Positions 15,315 to 27,233 are shown, counted from the stretch's first letter. The stretch is 64,000 bases of DNA from Verrucomicrobiota bacterium (GCA_030601755.1 JAUWBF010000008.1:1-64000), one strand, 5' to 3'. A program made the numbers and translations. The notes: generated by a model not told the origin, from the sequence alone.

Positions 15315-17792
15315 ATGTCACTTCGGGGCAAGTCCGGCCACCCGATGACATTAGACTGGCGGAGCCTCCGTTCCGCACCTACGACATTACCTTCAGTCAT
15401 GATCCAACCCGATCATACGCACAACGTGCTGCCACCGCTTCCCGGACTCACCGGCGCCATTGAGCAATGGACCGCCCGCGCGCTCGACGAACACGCTATC
15501 GTGGCGATTACCGACGTGCGTGGCGACATCGTCTACGCCAACGACCAGTTCTGCCACATCTCCGGTTATCACCGCGAGGAGCTGCTCGGGCAAAACCACC
15601 GCATCCTCAAGTCCGGCCACCACCCCAACGCCTTCTACGCCGACATGTGGCGCACCATCGCCACCGGCGGCACCTGGCGTGGCGTGGTCTGCAACCGCAG
15701 CAAGTCCGGCCAGCTCTACTGGGTTCAGTCCACCATCATGCCCCTGCTGGGCACGGACGACAAACCCGCTTACTATCTCGCCCTCCGCACCGACATCACC
15801 GAGCTGAAGCTCGCCGAGCAGGCCAACGCCCGCCTCGTCTCCCAGCTCAGCTCCGGCACCGAGGAACTCCACAGCGCGCAAAACCAGCTCGCCGCCTTCT
15901 TCGTCAACTCCCCCATCGGCATCAGCTGGCGCGAAGTCACCCGGGACGGCCGCCCCGGCGCCAACCACGTCAACGAACGCTTCTGCGAACTCATCGGCCT
16001 CACCATGGACGAGGCCCTCGACATCGAGAACGTCCGCCGCGCCACCCACCCCGACGACTGGGCTGCCCAGGAAACGCTCACCACCGAGGTCTACCTCGGC
16101 AAGCGCGACCGCTTCTCCATCGACAAGCGCTACATCCACAAGGACGGCCGCGTCGTCTGGGGAAACCTCACCGTTGCCGTCCTCCGCGCGCCGGACGGCC
16201 ACGTCACGCATCATTTCGCGATGCTCGAGGACATCACCGGCCGCCGTCTGGCCGAGGAAGAACTCCGCCGCAGCGAGTCGCGGTGGCGCACCTACCTCTC
16301 CACGGCCAGCGAGATCCTCTACGCCCTCACCCCCGAGCACACCTACAAGTTCGTCTCCCCCGCCTGGACCAACAAGCTCGGCCACCCCGTCGAGGACGTG
16401 CTCGGCCGCTCGATCTACGATTTCGTCCACCCAGAGGACGCACCCCGCTGTCGTGAGTTCGTCGGTCGCATCCTCGGCGGCCAGCCTGACGCCGGCATGG
16501 TCGAGTATCGCATGCACCACCGCGACGGCCGCTGGATCTGGCACGCCTCCACCGGCTCCGCCTACTCGGACCGCGACGGACGCCGCGCCTACTTCGGCGT
16601 CGGCCGCGACATCAGCCTCCGCCGTCAGGCCCAGGAAGAACTGCGCGCCGCCCTCGCCCGCCGCGAGGAACTCGAGCGCATCATCGACCGCTCGCCCTCC
16701 GTCGTCGTGCTCTGGCGGGCCGAGGCCAACAGCTGGCCCGTCGAATACGTCTCCGCCAGCATCCGCCAGTTCGGCTACTACCCCGAGCAATTCACCAGCC
16801 GCCAGCTCACCTTCGCCGACATCACCCATCCCGAGGATCGCGAGCGCGTCGCCGCCGAGCTGCAGGCGCACGCCGCCACCGGCCACGACGAATACAATCA
16901 GGAATACCGCATCCAGTGCGCCGACGGCCGCGTGCGCTGGGTCGACGACCACACCATCGTGCGCCACGCGCCCGACGGCCACGTCACCCACCACGAGGGC
17001 GTCATCACCGACATCACCGCCCGCAAGGAGGCCGAGGAAAACGAACGCGCCGCCCGCGAGCGCGAGCTCAACCTCGCCCGCGAGGTCCAGCAGCACCTCC
17101 TGCCCAGCGTCTTTCCCGACCTGCGCCGCGTCGAGGCCCGCGCCCTCTCGCAACCCTCGCTCCATCTCGGCGGCGACTACTTCGACGTGCTCGAGATCGA
17201 CGCCAACCACCGCGGCTTCGTCATGGCCGACGTCTCGGGCAAGGGCGCGCCCGCCGCGCTCATGATGGCCGCCTGCCGCGCCAACCTCCGCGCCTTCGCC
17301 CCCGGCGAACTCTCGCCGGCCGAGGTCCTGCGCCGCGTCAACCGCGCCCTCCAGCCCGACATGCCCCCGCGCATGTTCATCACCCTCTTCTACGGTATCC
17401 TCAACATGGATACGCTGGAGCTGCGCTACGCCCGCGCCGGCCACGAGGCCGGCCTGCTCATCCGCGCCGGCGGCGACGGCTCCGTGGAGCTGCTCAGCAA
17501 GGGCGGCCTCGCGCTCGGCCTGGCGCCTGCCGCGTTGTTCGACACCATCGGCGAGGACACCGTCGCGCTGTCCTCCGGCGACCTGCTCGCGCTCTACACC
17601 GACGGCATCAACGAGGCTTGCAACATCACCGGCGAGGAATTCGGCCGCGAGCGCCTCACCGGCGTCCTGCAGCGCCACGCCGGCGAGCCCCTCGAGTCGC
17701 TCCTGCGCACGATCGACCGCTACCTGCGGCAGTTCTGCACGCTGGCCCAGCGCGACGACGACCGCGCGCTCCTGCTGGTGCGCCCGCGCTGA
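15315..17792 (+). CDS. Multi-PAS sensor with C-terminal SpoIIE-type PP2C phosphatase
   Basis: This 825-residue cytoplasmic signalling protein carries four PAS/PAC modules in a row: about residues 45-165 (ITDVRGDIVYANDQFC), 185-310, 320-440 and 450-575. Each ends in a PAC-like sequence such as HHFAMLEDITGRRLAEEEL. A coiled linker (LNLAREVQQHLLPSVFP) leads into a SpoIIE-type Ser/Thr phosphatase domain (about 600-820). Its metal-binding motifs are GGDYFDV, FVMADVSGKGAPAALMMA and LYTDGINEACN. Such enzymes usually dephosphorylate an STAS anti-anti-sigma protein to control a sigma factor. No RsbW or STAS gene is in the window. Alternative ATGs at 15345 and 15399 would remove only the N-terminal linker. 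Confidence 0.93.
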   Translation: MSLRGKSGHPMTLDWRSLRSAPTTLPSVMIQPDHTHNVLPPLPGLTGAIEQWTARALDEHAIVAITDVRGDIVYANDQFCHISGYHREELLGQNHRILKSGHHPNAFYADMWRTIATGGTWRGVVCNRSKSGQLYWVQSTIMPLLGTDDKPAYYLALRTDITELKLAEQANARLVSQLSSGTEELHSAQNQLAAFFVNSPIGISWREVTRDGRPGANHVNERFCELIGLTMDEALDIENVRRATHPDDWAAQETLTTEVYLGKRDRFSIDKRYIHKDGRVVWGNLTVAVLRAPDGHVTHHFAMLEDITGRRLAEEELRRSESRWRTYLSTASEILYALTPEHTYKFVSPAWTNKLGHPVEDVLGRSIYDFVHPEDAPRCREFVGRILGGQPDAGMVEYRMHHRDGRWIWHASTGSAYSDRDGRRAYFGVGRDISLRRQAQEELRAALARREELERIIDRSPSVVVLWRAEANSWPVEYVSASIRQFGYYPEQFTSRQLTFADITHPEDRERVAAELQAHAATGHDEYNQEYRIQCADGRVRWVDDHTIVRHAPDGHVTHHEGVITDITARKEAEENERAARERELNLAREVQQHLLPSVFPDLRRVEARALSQPSLHLGGDYFDVLEIDANHRGFVMADVSGKGAPAALMMAACRANLRAFAPGELSPAEVLRRVNRALQPDMPPRMFITLFYGILNMDTLELRYARAGHEAGLLIRAGGDGSVELLSKGGLALGLAPAALFDTIGEDTVALSSGDLLALYTDGINEACNITGEEFGRERLTGVLQRHAGEPLESLLRTIDRYLRQFCTLAQRDDDRALLLVRPR

Positions 17793-17836
17793 GCGTCCGG
17801 CGCTGCGTCATCCGCCCCGGACGCTTTGTCGTTATT

Positions 17837-18415
17837 TTACGGATACAGCGCGGCCTTTTGCCAGCCGCCCGCGTCCTTGGCCTCGTAGCGCGTGCGCTCG
17901 TGCATGCGGAAGGGCTTTTCCTGCCACAGCTCGATCGAGTCCGGCACCACGCGGAAGCCCGACCAGTGCGCCGGACGCGGCACCCGCCCGCGCGGGAAAC
18001 GCACCATGTTGGCCGCCACCGCACGCTCAAGCTCGGCGGGCGTCTTGAGCGGCTTGGACTGCTTGGACGACCACGCGCCGATGCGGCTCAGGTAGGGCCG
18101 CGTGGCGAAGTAGGCGTCGGCCTCCTCGTCGGCCACCGGCTCCACCCGGCCTTCGATGCGGACCTGGCGGCCCGGCGGATTCCAATAAAAGCACAGCGCG
18201 GCCCGCGGATGCGCGGTGAGCGCGTCGGCCTTGGGGCTCTCCAGGTTCGTGTAGAACACAAAGCCGTCTTGGTCGGCGTGCTTGAGCAGCACCATGCGCA
18301 CGGCCGGGTTGCCCTCGGCGTCGACGGTGGCGAGCGCCATGGCGTTGGGCTCCAACACGCCCCGCCTCGAGGCGTCGTCGAGCCATTCGTGGAAGGTTTC
18401 CAGTGGATCGGTCAT
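17837..18415 (-). CDS. pdxH: Pyridoxamine 5'-phosphate oxidase
   Basis: PdxH is an FMN-dependent oxidase that makes pyridoxal 5'-phosphate from pyridoxamine- or pyridoxine-5'-phosphate. The product has 192 residues, slightly short for the family. Typical segments are AMALATVDAEGNPAVRMVLLKH (with the FMN-phosphate-contacting RMVLLK), GFVFYTNLESPKA, ALCFYWNPPGRQVRIEGRVE, PRPAHWSGFRVVPDSIELWQ, and the C-terminal substrate-site region RMHERTRYE, ending GWQKAALYP. The last motif is usually R-L-x-P, so the end is slightly divergent. It is convergent with the PAS-phosphatase gene, 44 bp apart. Confidence 0.94.
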   Translation of the reverse strand: MTDPLETFHEWLDDASRRGVLEPNAMALATVDAEGNPAVRMVLLKHADQDGFVFYTNLESPKADALTAHPRAALCFYWNPPGRQVRIEGRVEPVADEEADAYFATRPYLSRIGAWSSKQSKPLKTPAELERAVAANMVRFPRGRVPRPAHWSGFRVVPDSIELWQEKPFRMHERTRYEAKDAGGWQKAALYP

Positions 18416-18592
18416 AATGCCAAATCATAGCCCCGATTGCTTTTTTCGACTCCGCACCGCTTGGCCAACAGTGCGCATTCACCACCCTATCAGCGCAGCC
18501 CATAAGTTTCACTGCGACCCGATCCCTTCTCGCTTCTGGCCAGCCCAACGCGCGCGAAAGGGTTCGCGCAGCGCAACTGATTCGCCCTATTC

Positions 18593-22162
<3,570 letters not shown>

Positions 22163-22171
22163 GCCAAAGGA

Positions 22172-22193
22172 GAGCGGACATTCCTGTCCGCTC
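22172..22193. repeat. 9-4-9 hairpin GAGCGGACA-ttcc-TGTCCGCTC
   Basis: It has the same size and the same ACATTCYTGT core as the hairpins at 10592-10613 and 10635-10656, but outer stem bases differ and still pair. It lies 10 nt after the pyc stop. Confidence 0.8.
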
Positions 22194-22308
22194 GCAACGA
22201 ACGTGACCAAACAGGAAAACCGGGTCCTTGTTGTTCCCTACGTCGGCATATTTTCCGAGCACCCGTCATCTGTAGCGAAACGGCGCACTCAGATGGCGAG
22301 CCGCAGAG

Positions 22309-22355
22309 TTTTTTCGCCACAGAGGGCACAGAACTCGGACACAGAGATCACAGAG
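22309..22355. repeat. CACAGAG-type short-period repeat tract
   Basis: TTTTTTCGCCACAGAGGG is followed by CACAGA, GACACAGAG and TCACAGAG at roughly 8-14-bp intervals. The sequence type recurs in degenerate form at 46241-46280, and a relative (CACGAAA type) is at 63914-63950. Confidence 0.65.
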
Positions 22356-22713
22356 CCAACCCCCGGGCCCCGAAAGGCGCCCTGACTTTCCCTCTTTGGA
22401 ATTCAGTGTCGCAGCTCTGGTCCGGCTGGCAACGCCGGCGTCCCCGCCGGCCACGCCCGATCCTCCGTTTTCCGCCCCGCCGATTTCCCCGCGCTTACAA
22501 AAGCCTCGCAGCAAGGGATTCAGCAGGTAAAACCCGATGCACCATGCACTCCCGAGCGGTCCAACCGATACTCTGCGGGATCAGGATCTGCGGTGGCGTC
22601 GCCACCGTCCGGTCCGTGATAAATCGTCGTTGCGGAGGGAGGTTGGCTGGGCTTTGGAAAACGAACAAAACACGGCTAGGCCCCTTGGACCGCGGCGCCT
22701 GATATGATCGGCC

Positions 22714-23271
22714 ATGAAAAGAACATACATCGCGATCACCGGCCTGTTGATGATCGCCTCGTGCCTGACACTGGCGCCGGTTTTCTGTGAGTGGAAGTGG
22801 GGCTCTCAGCCGCAGGCCAACCTCGGCCAGGAGCAAGCCTATGCCTATTTGTGGCTGCATCGGGACGATACATTTTCCTACTACGGACTTTGCGCATTCA
22901 ATACGTTCCAGATGCGAGCAAGCGCCAACCTGATGTTGCGTGATGAGCAAAACCGCGTGCAACGCGTGTTTATTGAGAACGTGGTTGCGGTTGTCGACGG
23001 GGTCGAATTCCCGGTGCCCGAATTGGCAAGTGTGGAGCTGTTGATGAACCGCAGCATCCATAACATGTATGGTGGGGATGGGGGGAGCGCGCGTCTGGGT
23101 TTCCAATTGGGGGCGATTCCGCATGGTTTAGTCGAGCTCAGGGTCCGCGGCACGATTACGGCCGAGACCGGCGAGGTGCTGCCCCTGCGGATTGTAGTGA
23201 ATTCGATCATACAGACCGACTCGGCCAGAATGATGTTCTGGCAATACTTGCTGATGCATCTCCATGCCTGA
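22714..23271 (+). CDS. Exported or membrane-anchored protein of unknown function
   Basis: This 185-residue protein has one N-terminal hydrophobic segment (YIAITGLLMIASCLTLAPVF), preceded by MKRT, so it is a signal peptide or anchor. The rest is probably beta-rich, for example RVQRVFIENVVAVVDGVEFP and GLVELRVRGTITAETGEVLP. I recognise no family. Base composition is visibly less GC-rich than its neighbours, and the flanking gap is full of repeats, so recent acquisition is possible. The ATG at 22714 is followed directly by MKRTYIA. Confidence 0.72.
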   Translation: MKRTYIAITGLLMIASCLTLAPVFCEWKWGSQPQANLGQEQAYAYLWLHRDDTFSYYGLCAFNTFQMRASANLMLRDEQNRVQRVFIENVVAVVDGVEFPVPELASVELLMNRSIHNMYGGDGGSARLGFQLGAIPHGLVELRVRGTITAETGEVLPLRIVVNSIIQTDSARMMFWQYLLMHLHA

Positions 23272-23293
23272 GGAAACTGCAGCTTGGTGAACG

Positions 23294-23506
23294 TCATCGA
23301 TGAGCGAGGCGGCACATGTGGCGCACGGAGAGCGTTGGTTGCCGCGCGATCACTCCAGATCGGATACGGCCGGTTAGCCCGGGGATCATTTGATAATGTT
23401 TGCCGAAGGTCAGCACGGCCGGGCCGTGCTCCAGGGTGGTGGCACCGATGAGGATGTCGGCCTGCGGAATCACATCGCCGCGATGAGCGTTCGACAGGGC
23501 AATCGT
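23294..23506 (-). pseudogene. Truncated VapC-type PIN-domain remnant
   Basis: The minus-strand frame ending at 23294 encodes about 70 residues that match the C-terminal third of VapC-like PIN ribonucleases. The sequence HRGDVIPQADILIGATTLEH corresponds to the conserved D-x-x-I/L-A-A-T-A region. It is followed by PAVLTFGKHYQMIPGL, where VapC proteins normally read T-x-N-x-x-D-F-x-x-I-P-G-L. The expected N-terminal PIN core with its first acidic residues is missing; upstream sequence in this frame is antisense to the SGNH hydrolase gene. No VapB antitoxin is visible. I infer a decayed toxin-antitoxin locus cut by the neighbouring gene. Confidence 0.65.
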
Positions 23507-23528
23507 GGTTGCGCAGTTTGCATTCACC

Positions 23529-24410
23529 ATGCCTCCGCTCATCCTCTGGTTTCTCGATGGCCGGGCTTTTGTGATCTGCGCCGTCGTCTGCCTGCTGGGT
23601 TTTGTCTGGATGGCCGCGGGTGTTCGTTTGCTCGGATTGCGCCGCGCGCTGGTGTGGGTGGCGTTGGCGGGGCTGGTCGTGCCGGTGACGTCGACGCCGA
23701 TCATGTGGCCGCTGCAAATCGCTCCGTTCGCCGTGGCGCTGGCGGGTTTGATCGTCGTGTGGCGCAAAGCCGCCGCCCGGCGGACGGTGCGGGTATGGGG
23801 ACTGGTCGGCGTGCTGGCGGTGGGCGTCGCGTTGTTTGCCGAGCTGCGGTGGTGGCCGCGTGCGACGATCACCGGAGCGGAGAATGGCGTGGTGGTGATC
23901 GGCGATTCGCTCAGCGCTGGCATCGGCGGCGCGGAAACCGTCTGGCCGCGTCAACTCGCCGAGCGCGCGCGGCTCGACGTGGTGTCGGTGGCGTTTCCCG
24001 GTGCGCGCATCGCCGACTGGCGACGACAACTCGCGCGGGCGGACGTCGGCGGGCGCGTGGTCGTGGTGCTGCTCGGCGGAAACGACATGCTGGGCCGCGG
24101 CTCGGCCGAGGCGTTTCATGATGAGCTGGAGGCGCTGGTGCTCGCGGTGCGCGAACGCGGAGGCCGGCCGTTGCTGATCGAGTTCCCGGTGTTGCCGGCA
24201 CGAGGAGGTTTCGGCCACGCGATGCGCGCGGTGGCGGCGAAGCACGACGTGCCGCTCCTGCATCGGCGTTTTCTGGCCGCGGTGCTGCAGGCGCCGGGCG
24301 CGACGGTCGATGGACTGCACCTCTCGGAATCCGGCCACCGCGCCATGGCGAGGACGATCATGCTCAGCCTCACGTCCCTTTCCGAGTCCCCGGCTCCCGG
24401 CGAAGAGTAA
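23529..24410 (+). CDS. Membrane-anchored SGNH/GDSL hydrolase
   Basis: I start this gene at the ATG at 23529 (MPPLILWF), because the eight upstream residues overlap the VapC remnant; the product has 293 residues. Three or four N-terminal membrane segments fill about residues 1-105. A periplasmic SGNH-hydrolase domain follows: block I VVVIGDSLSAG with the catalytic Ser (about residue 126), block III VVVLLGGNDM, and block V DGLHLSESGHRAMA with the catalytic Asp and His. It is probably an esterase or lysophospholipase acting at the envelope. The last codons GAA-GAG-TAA lie inside a perfect terminator hairpin. Confidence 0.88.
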   Translation: MPPLILWFLDGRAFVICAVVCLLGFVWMAAGVRLLGLRRALVWVALAGLVVPVTSTPIMWPLQIAPFAVALAGLIVVWRKAAARRTVRVWGLVGVLAVGVALFAELRWWPRATITGAENGVVVIGDSLSAGIGGAETVWPRQLAERARLDVVSVAFPGARIADWRRQLARADVGGRVVVVLLGGNDMLGRGSAEAFHDELEALVLAVRERGGRPLLIEFPVLPARGGFGHAMRAVAAKHDVPLLHRRFLAAVLQAPGATVDGLHLSESGHRAMARTIMLSLTSLSESPAPGEE

Positions 24411-24428
24411 CCCATTGGGTTACTCTTT
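24403..24428 (+). terminator. Hairpin terminator containing the SGNH gene's stop codon
   Basis: Perfect 11-bp arms AAGAGTAACCC (24403-24413) and GGGTTACTCTT (24417-24427) enclose a 3-nt loop and are followed by T. The TAA stop (24408-24410) is within the left arm. A near-identical element ends the minus-strand gene at 26403. Confidence 0.88.
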
Positions 24429-24525
24429 GGTAAACGTAGATGGCGTCGGTTGGCGGGAGCCGGCGGAGGGGGCATGGCGTGCTCGAGGTGATGCGGATGA
24501 GAATGTCGACGGCACGAAACGTGGG

Positions 24526-25950
24526 TCAGCGCGCGGCCAATCGGGCGATGGTGGCGAGGGCGCCGGCCATGCGGTCTTCCCACGGAAAGCCGCAGCTGAG
24601 GCGCAGGCAGTTCTTGAAGCGGCCGTCGGGCGAGAACATCGGGCCGGGCGCGATGCTGATGCCGGCGGCGCGGGCCTCCGCGCACAGCGCCAGCGAATCG
24701 ACCCCGCGCGCGAGCTCCAGCCAGAGCAGGAAGCCGCCGGCGGGGTTGCTGACCTTGGTGTCGGCCGGGAAAACGTCGGCGACGGTGTCGCGCATGCGGG
24801 CGACCTGCCGCCGGTAGGTGTGGCGGAGCTTGCGCAGGTGGCGCTCGTAGCCGCCGTCACGCAGGAACTCGGCGACGACGAGCGAGGGCAGGGTGGGGCT
24901 CCCCACGGTGAACGCCGTTTTCTGCGCGAGCACGGCGGCGTGGTGCCGGCCGGCGGCGACGTAGCCGATGCGCAGGCCGGGGCAAAGGGTCTTGGAAAAC
25001 GAGCCGCAGAGGATGACGTCGGCGTTTGTATCCATTCCTTTGAGACAACGAGGGCGGTCGCCCTCGTGCGGCAGGTCGCCGTAGACGTCGTCCTCGATGA
25101 CGGGCACGCCGTGGCGCGCGGCGAGCGAGAGCAGCGCGCGGCGGTTTTCCGCGGGCATGAGCGCGCCGAGCGGGTTGGAGAAGTTGGGAGTGACGACCAT
25201 CGCCGCGACGCGTCCGCGACCGAGCGCGAGAGCGGTGGCGTCGAGGTCGAGTCCGGCGGGGCCGGCGGGCACGGCGACGACCTTGAGGCGCAGCTGCGCG
25301 ATGATGTTGAGCAGGCCGTAGAAGGCGGGTGACTCGATCAGCACCGTGTCGCCGGGCGAGGCGACGGCGCGCAGGGCGAGTTGCAGGGCCTCGCTGGCGC
25401 CGGTGGTGACGACAAAGTCGTCGGCGGAGAGGCCGCAGCCCCAGTCGAGCGAGCGGCGGCTGAGTTCGCGGCGCAGCGCGAGGCTGCCGGGCGCGGGATC
25501 GTAGGCGTTGCAGGCGGCGGGCTGGCGGCGCAGCAGTGACGCGCCGATGCGGGCGAGGCGTCGGGCGGGCAGCAGGTCGTGGCCGGGCACGGCGCCGCCC
25601 ATGGGCACGAGCGCGGGGTTGGCGAGGTCGCGCATGAGCGAGACCATCGGCGTGTAGCGGCTGAGCGTGGAGACGGAGGGCGCGTGGCGCGCGGGCGCGG
25701 GTTCGTCGAGCGTGGCGGCGGCCGGGCGCGGGCGGACGTAGAAACCCGACTTGGGACGGGCCTCGATGAGGCGGCGCGTCTCAAGCAGCATGTAGGCCTG
25801 GAGCGCGGTGGGCACGCTGACGTCGTGCTGGCGGCTGAACTGGCGGACGGACGGGATGCGCTCGCCCGCGCGGAGCGAGCCGTCGGCGATCATCGACTCG
25901 ACGCGGTCGGCGAGCCGACGGTAGAGCGGGGGCGGCTTGGGCGAGACCAT
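24526..25950 (-). CDS. MocR-type GntR regulator with aminotransferase domain
   Basis: This is a MocR/PdxR-like transcription factor that joins a GntR-type winged helix to a PLP-binding fold-type-I aminotransferase domain. I place the start at 25950 (MVSPKPPPLYRRLADRV), where MocR proteins normally begin; ATGs at 25986 and 26007 would add up to 19 residues. The winged HTH spans about residues 8-75 (GERIPSVRQFSRQHDVSVPT). The aminotransferase domain is about 115-470, with the PLP lysine in CGSFSKTLCPGLRIGY. Such regulators often respond to PLP or amino-acid-like ligands. A perfect ACAGATG-N12-CATCTGT palindrome lies just upstream and may be its own operator. The target genes are unknown. Confidence 0.9.
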   Translation of the reverse strand: MVSPKPPPLYRRLADRVESMIADGSLRAGERIPSVRQFSRQHDVSVPTALQAYMLLETRRLIEARPKSGFYVRPRPAAATLDEPAPARHAPSVSTLSRYTPMVSLMRDLANPALVPMGGAVPGHDLLPARRLARIGASLLRRQPAACNAYDPAPGSLALRRELSRRSLDWGCGLSADDFVVTTGASEALQLALRAVASPGDTVLIESPAFYGLLNIIAQLRLKVVAVPAGPAGLDLDATALALGRGRVAAMVVTPNFSNPLGALMPAENRRALLSLAARHGVPVIEDDVYGDLPHEGDRPRCLKGMDTNADVILCGSFSKTLCPGLRIGYVAAGRHHAAVLAQKTAFTVGSPTLPSLVVAEFLRDGGYERHLRKLRHTYRRQVARMRDTVADVFPADTKVSNPAGGFLLWLELARGVDSLALCAEARAAGISIAPGPMFSPDGRFKNCLRLSCGFPWEDRMAGALATIARLAAR

Positions 25951-26013
25951 GGCGACCAGCTTAGCGGACCGGCCGGCGCGGGCCATGGACAGCTGGCGAC
26001 GTTGCATGCCTAT

Positions 26014-26039
26014 ACAGATGACGCGAATGGCACATCTGT
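26014..26039 (-). promoter_or_regulatory. Candidate MocR autoregulatory operator
   Basis: ACAGATG (26014-26020) and CATCTGT (26033-26039) are a perfect 7-bp inverted repeat separated by 12 bp, about two helical turns centre to centre. It lies 64-89 bp before the preferred MocR start at 25950. A TATAGG hexamer overlaps its promoter-proximal edge on the minus strand. Confidence 0.5.
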
Positions 26040-26040
26040 T

Positions 26041-26402
26041 AAAGCCATAAAGCCGACCGGCTGAGGCTACGCGGCGGGGAGGGGGTGCGGTAGGCTGTCG
26101 GCATGAAGACGATCACCACGCTGAGCTCACTGGTCTTGGGTCAATTGCGGGCGCTCCACGCGGCGGAGAATAAGGATCGCTCGCCGACAGCGGTGGCGGT
26201 TGGGCGTGCGGCTGGTCGACGGGAACAGGCCGATCTGGCTGGAAGAGGAAATGCTCCGGGAAAACCCTTCGCGTCCGCACGACCATCGGATGCGCCCCGC
26301 AGTTGGTTGTAACGGGCTGAGGGCTGATGAAATCACCGTCGCCGGCTTCATGGCACTGGCGTGGGAGCAGGGGCGATCGCCGCAAAAGAGTAACCTAATG
26401 GG
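26041..26402. other. Intergenic region upstream of MocR gene and after a convergent terminator
   Basis: This 362-bp stretch holds only a doubtful small frame (26103-26312) and ends at the hairpin 26383-26412. The remainder shows no family-like coding sequence that I can support. Confidence 0.4.
26103..26312 (+). CDS. Doubtful 69-residue frame, possibly a gene fragment
   Basis: It starts MKTITTLSSLVLGQLRALHA and then becomes Arg/Ala-rich. The first 25 residues look like a genuine helical N-terminus. The sequence that continues naturally (IWLEEEMLRENP) lies in another frame from about 26200, which would fit a frameshifted remnant of a small protein. No family is recognised. It may equally be chance. 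Confidence 0.2.
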   Translation: MKTITTLSSLVLGQLRALHAAENKDRSPTAVAVGRAAGRREQADLAGRGNAPGKPFASARPSDAPRSWL

Positions 26403-26412
26403 TTACTCTTCG
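26383..26412 (-). terminator. Hairpin terminator containing the stop codon of the gene ending at 26403
   Basis: On the minus strand, AAGAGTAACC pairs with GGTTACTCTT around a 5-nt loop and is followed by four T. The stop TAA (26405-26403) is part of the left arm, and the coding sequence ends GAA-GAG-TAA exactly as in the SGNH gene. It is almost the same sequence as 24403-24428. Confidence 0.85.
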
Positions 26413-27233
26413 GAGGTAGGGGGCCTGGCTGGCGTGGGGGGGGACCAGGAGGGCGTGGCGATGATTGGCGGGGTTTGTTCGAGGCGGACTTCGAGGTCCA
26501 TGTCGTCGTCGGTTCCGGTGGGAACGGGGGTGATCTTGAGTGTGAGCAGAGGATCCTCGAGCTGAAGCGTGGCGGTGCCGCCGGGGCGGACGGTGATCTC
26601 GGAGATCGTGATGCCTGACACGCCGGGCGTGCGGGCGAGGTCGTTGAGCACGGCGTCGACTTCGTCGCGGATCCAGACCTCGCCGTGTTGGAGTGTATTG
26701 GCGGCGTTGGTGGCGATGGAGTCGAGGCCGACGCGGGTGCCGGTCTCGTCGTCCAGCAGGTTGAAGCGGCCCTGCAGGCGGACCTGCGGAGTGCCGTCGA
26801 CGTCGATCAGCTCGGGTTGCACGAAGGCGTAGAGGCGGTTGCCGTCGGGCAGCAGGTAACCGCCGGTGACGACGGCCTCGCCGGACTTGAGGCGGGCGTT
26901 GACGGTGGAGCTGAGCAGGTCGTGGCCAAGGGGCCGGCGGAGTTCTTCCAAGTGTTCGCGGGCGGTGGTGAGCTGGGTGTCGCGCTCTGCAAGGCGGGTG
27001 CGCGCGTCGGCCAGCTCGGCGGCGAGGGCGGCGTTTTGGCGGGTGAGACGGTCGAGTTCGTCGGCCTCGGTGGTCACGGAGGTGGACGCGGGAGTCGGCG
27101 CGGGCAACACGGCCGGAGCGGCGGTGGACGGAGCCGAGGTGAGGGCCGACGTGGGCGTCTGACGGGTGATCACGAGGGTAGCAAGCACGCCCAGCAAGGT
27201 GGCCAAAAGCAGCGGCAGGATGGGTTGGCGCAT
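26403..27233 (-). CDS. Membrane-anchored coiled-coil protein of unknown function
   Basis: This 276-residue protein has an N-terminal membrane anchor (LPLLLATLLGVLATLVITRQ). A Pro/Ala/Ser/Thr-rich linker follows (about residues 25-55), then a short coiled coil (TRQNAALAAELADARTRLAE, about 63-100). The C-terminal globular region has VVTGGYLLPDGNRLYAFVQP and GVSGITISEITVRPGGTATL. The tail is acidic/Pro-rich. The layout suggests a periplasmic protein spaced away from the inner membrane. I do not recognise a family. It ends with Glu-Glu-stop inside a hairpin. Confidence 0.78.
   Translation of the reverse strand: MRQPILPLLLATLLGVLATLVITRQTPTSALTSAPSTAAPAVLPAPTPASTSVTTEADELDRLTRQNAALAAELADARTRLAERDTQLTTAREHLEELRRPLGHDLLSSTVNARLKSGEAVVTGGYLLPDGNRLYAFVQPELIDVDGTPQVRLQGRFNLLDDETGTRVGLDSIATNAANTLQHGEVWIRDEVDAVLNDLARTPGVSGITISEITVRPGGTATLQLEDPLLTLKITPVPTGTDDDMDLEVRLEQTPPIIATPSWSPPTPARPPTSEE

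Larger units (their letters stand above)
22163..22713. other. Repeat-rich intergenic region after pyruvate carboxylase
   Basis: This 551-bp gap holds three kinds of repeat. They are a 9-4-9 hairpin (22172-22193), a CACAGAG-type short-period tract (22309-22355), and a GCCGGCG-tccc-CGCCGGC hairpin (22434-22451). From about 22500 to 22713 it is less repetitive and probably holds the promoter of the next gene. I see no gene. Confidence 0.6.

Noticed and set aside
22266-22514. 82-codon minus-strand frame in the pyc downstream gap
   Set aside because: Its translation is made mainly from the CACAGAG-type repeat (LCVRVLCPLWRK) and it has no start context or family.
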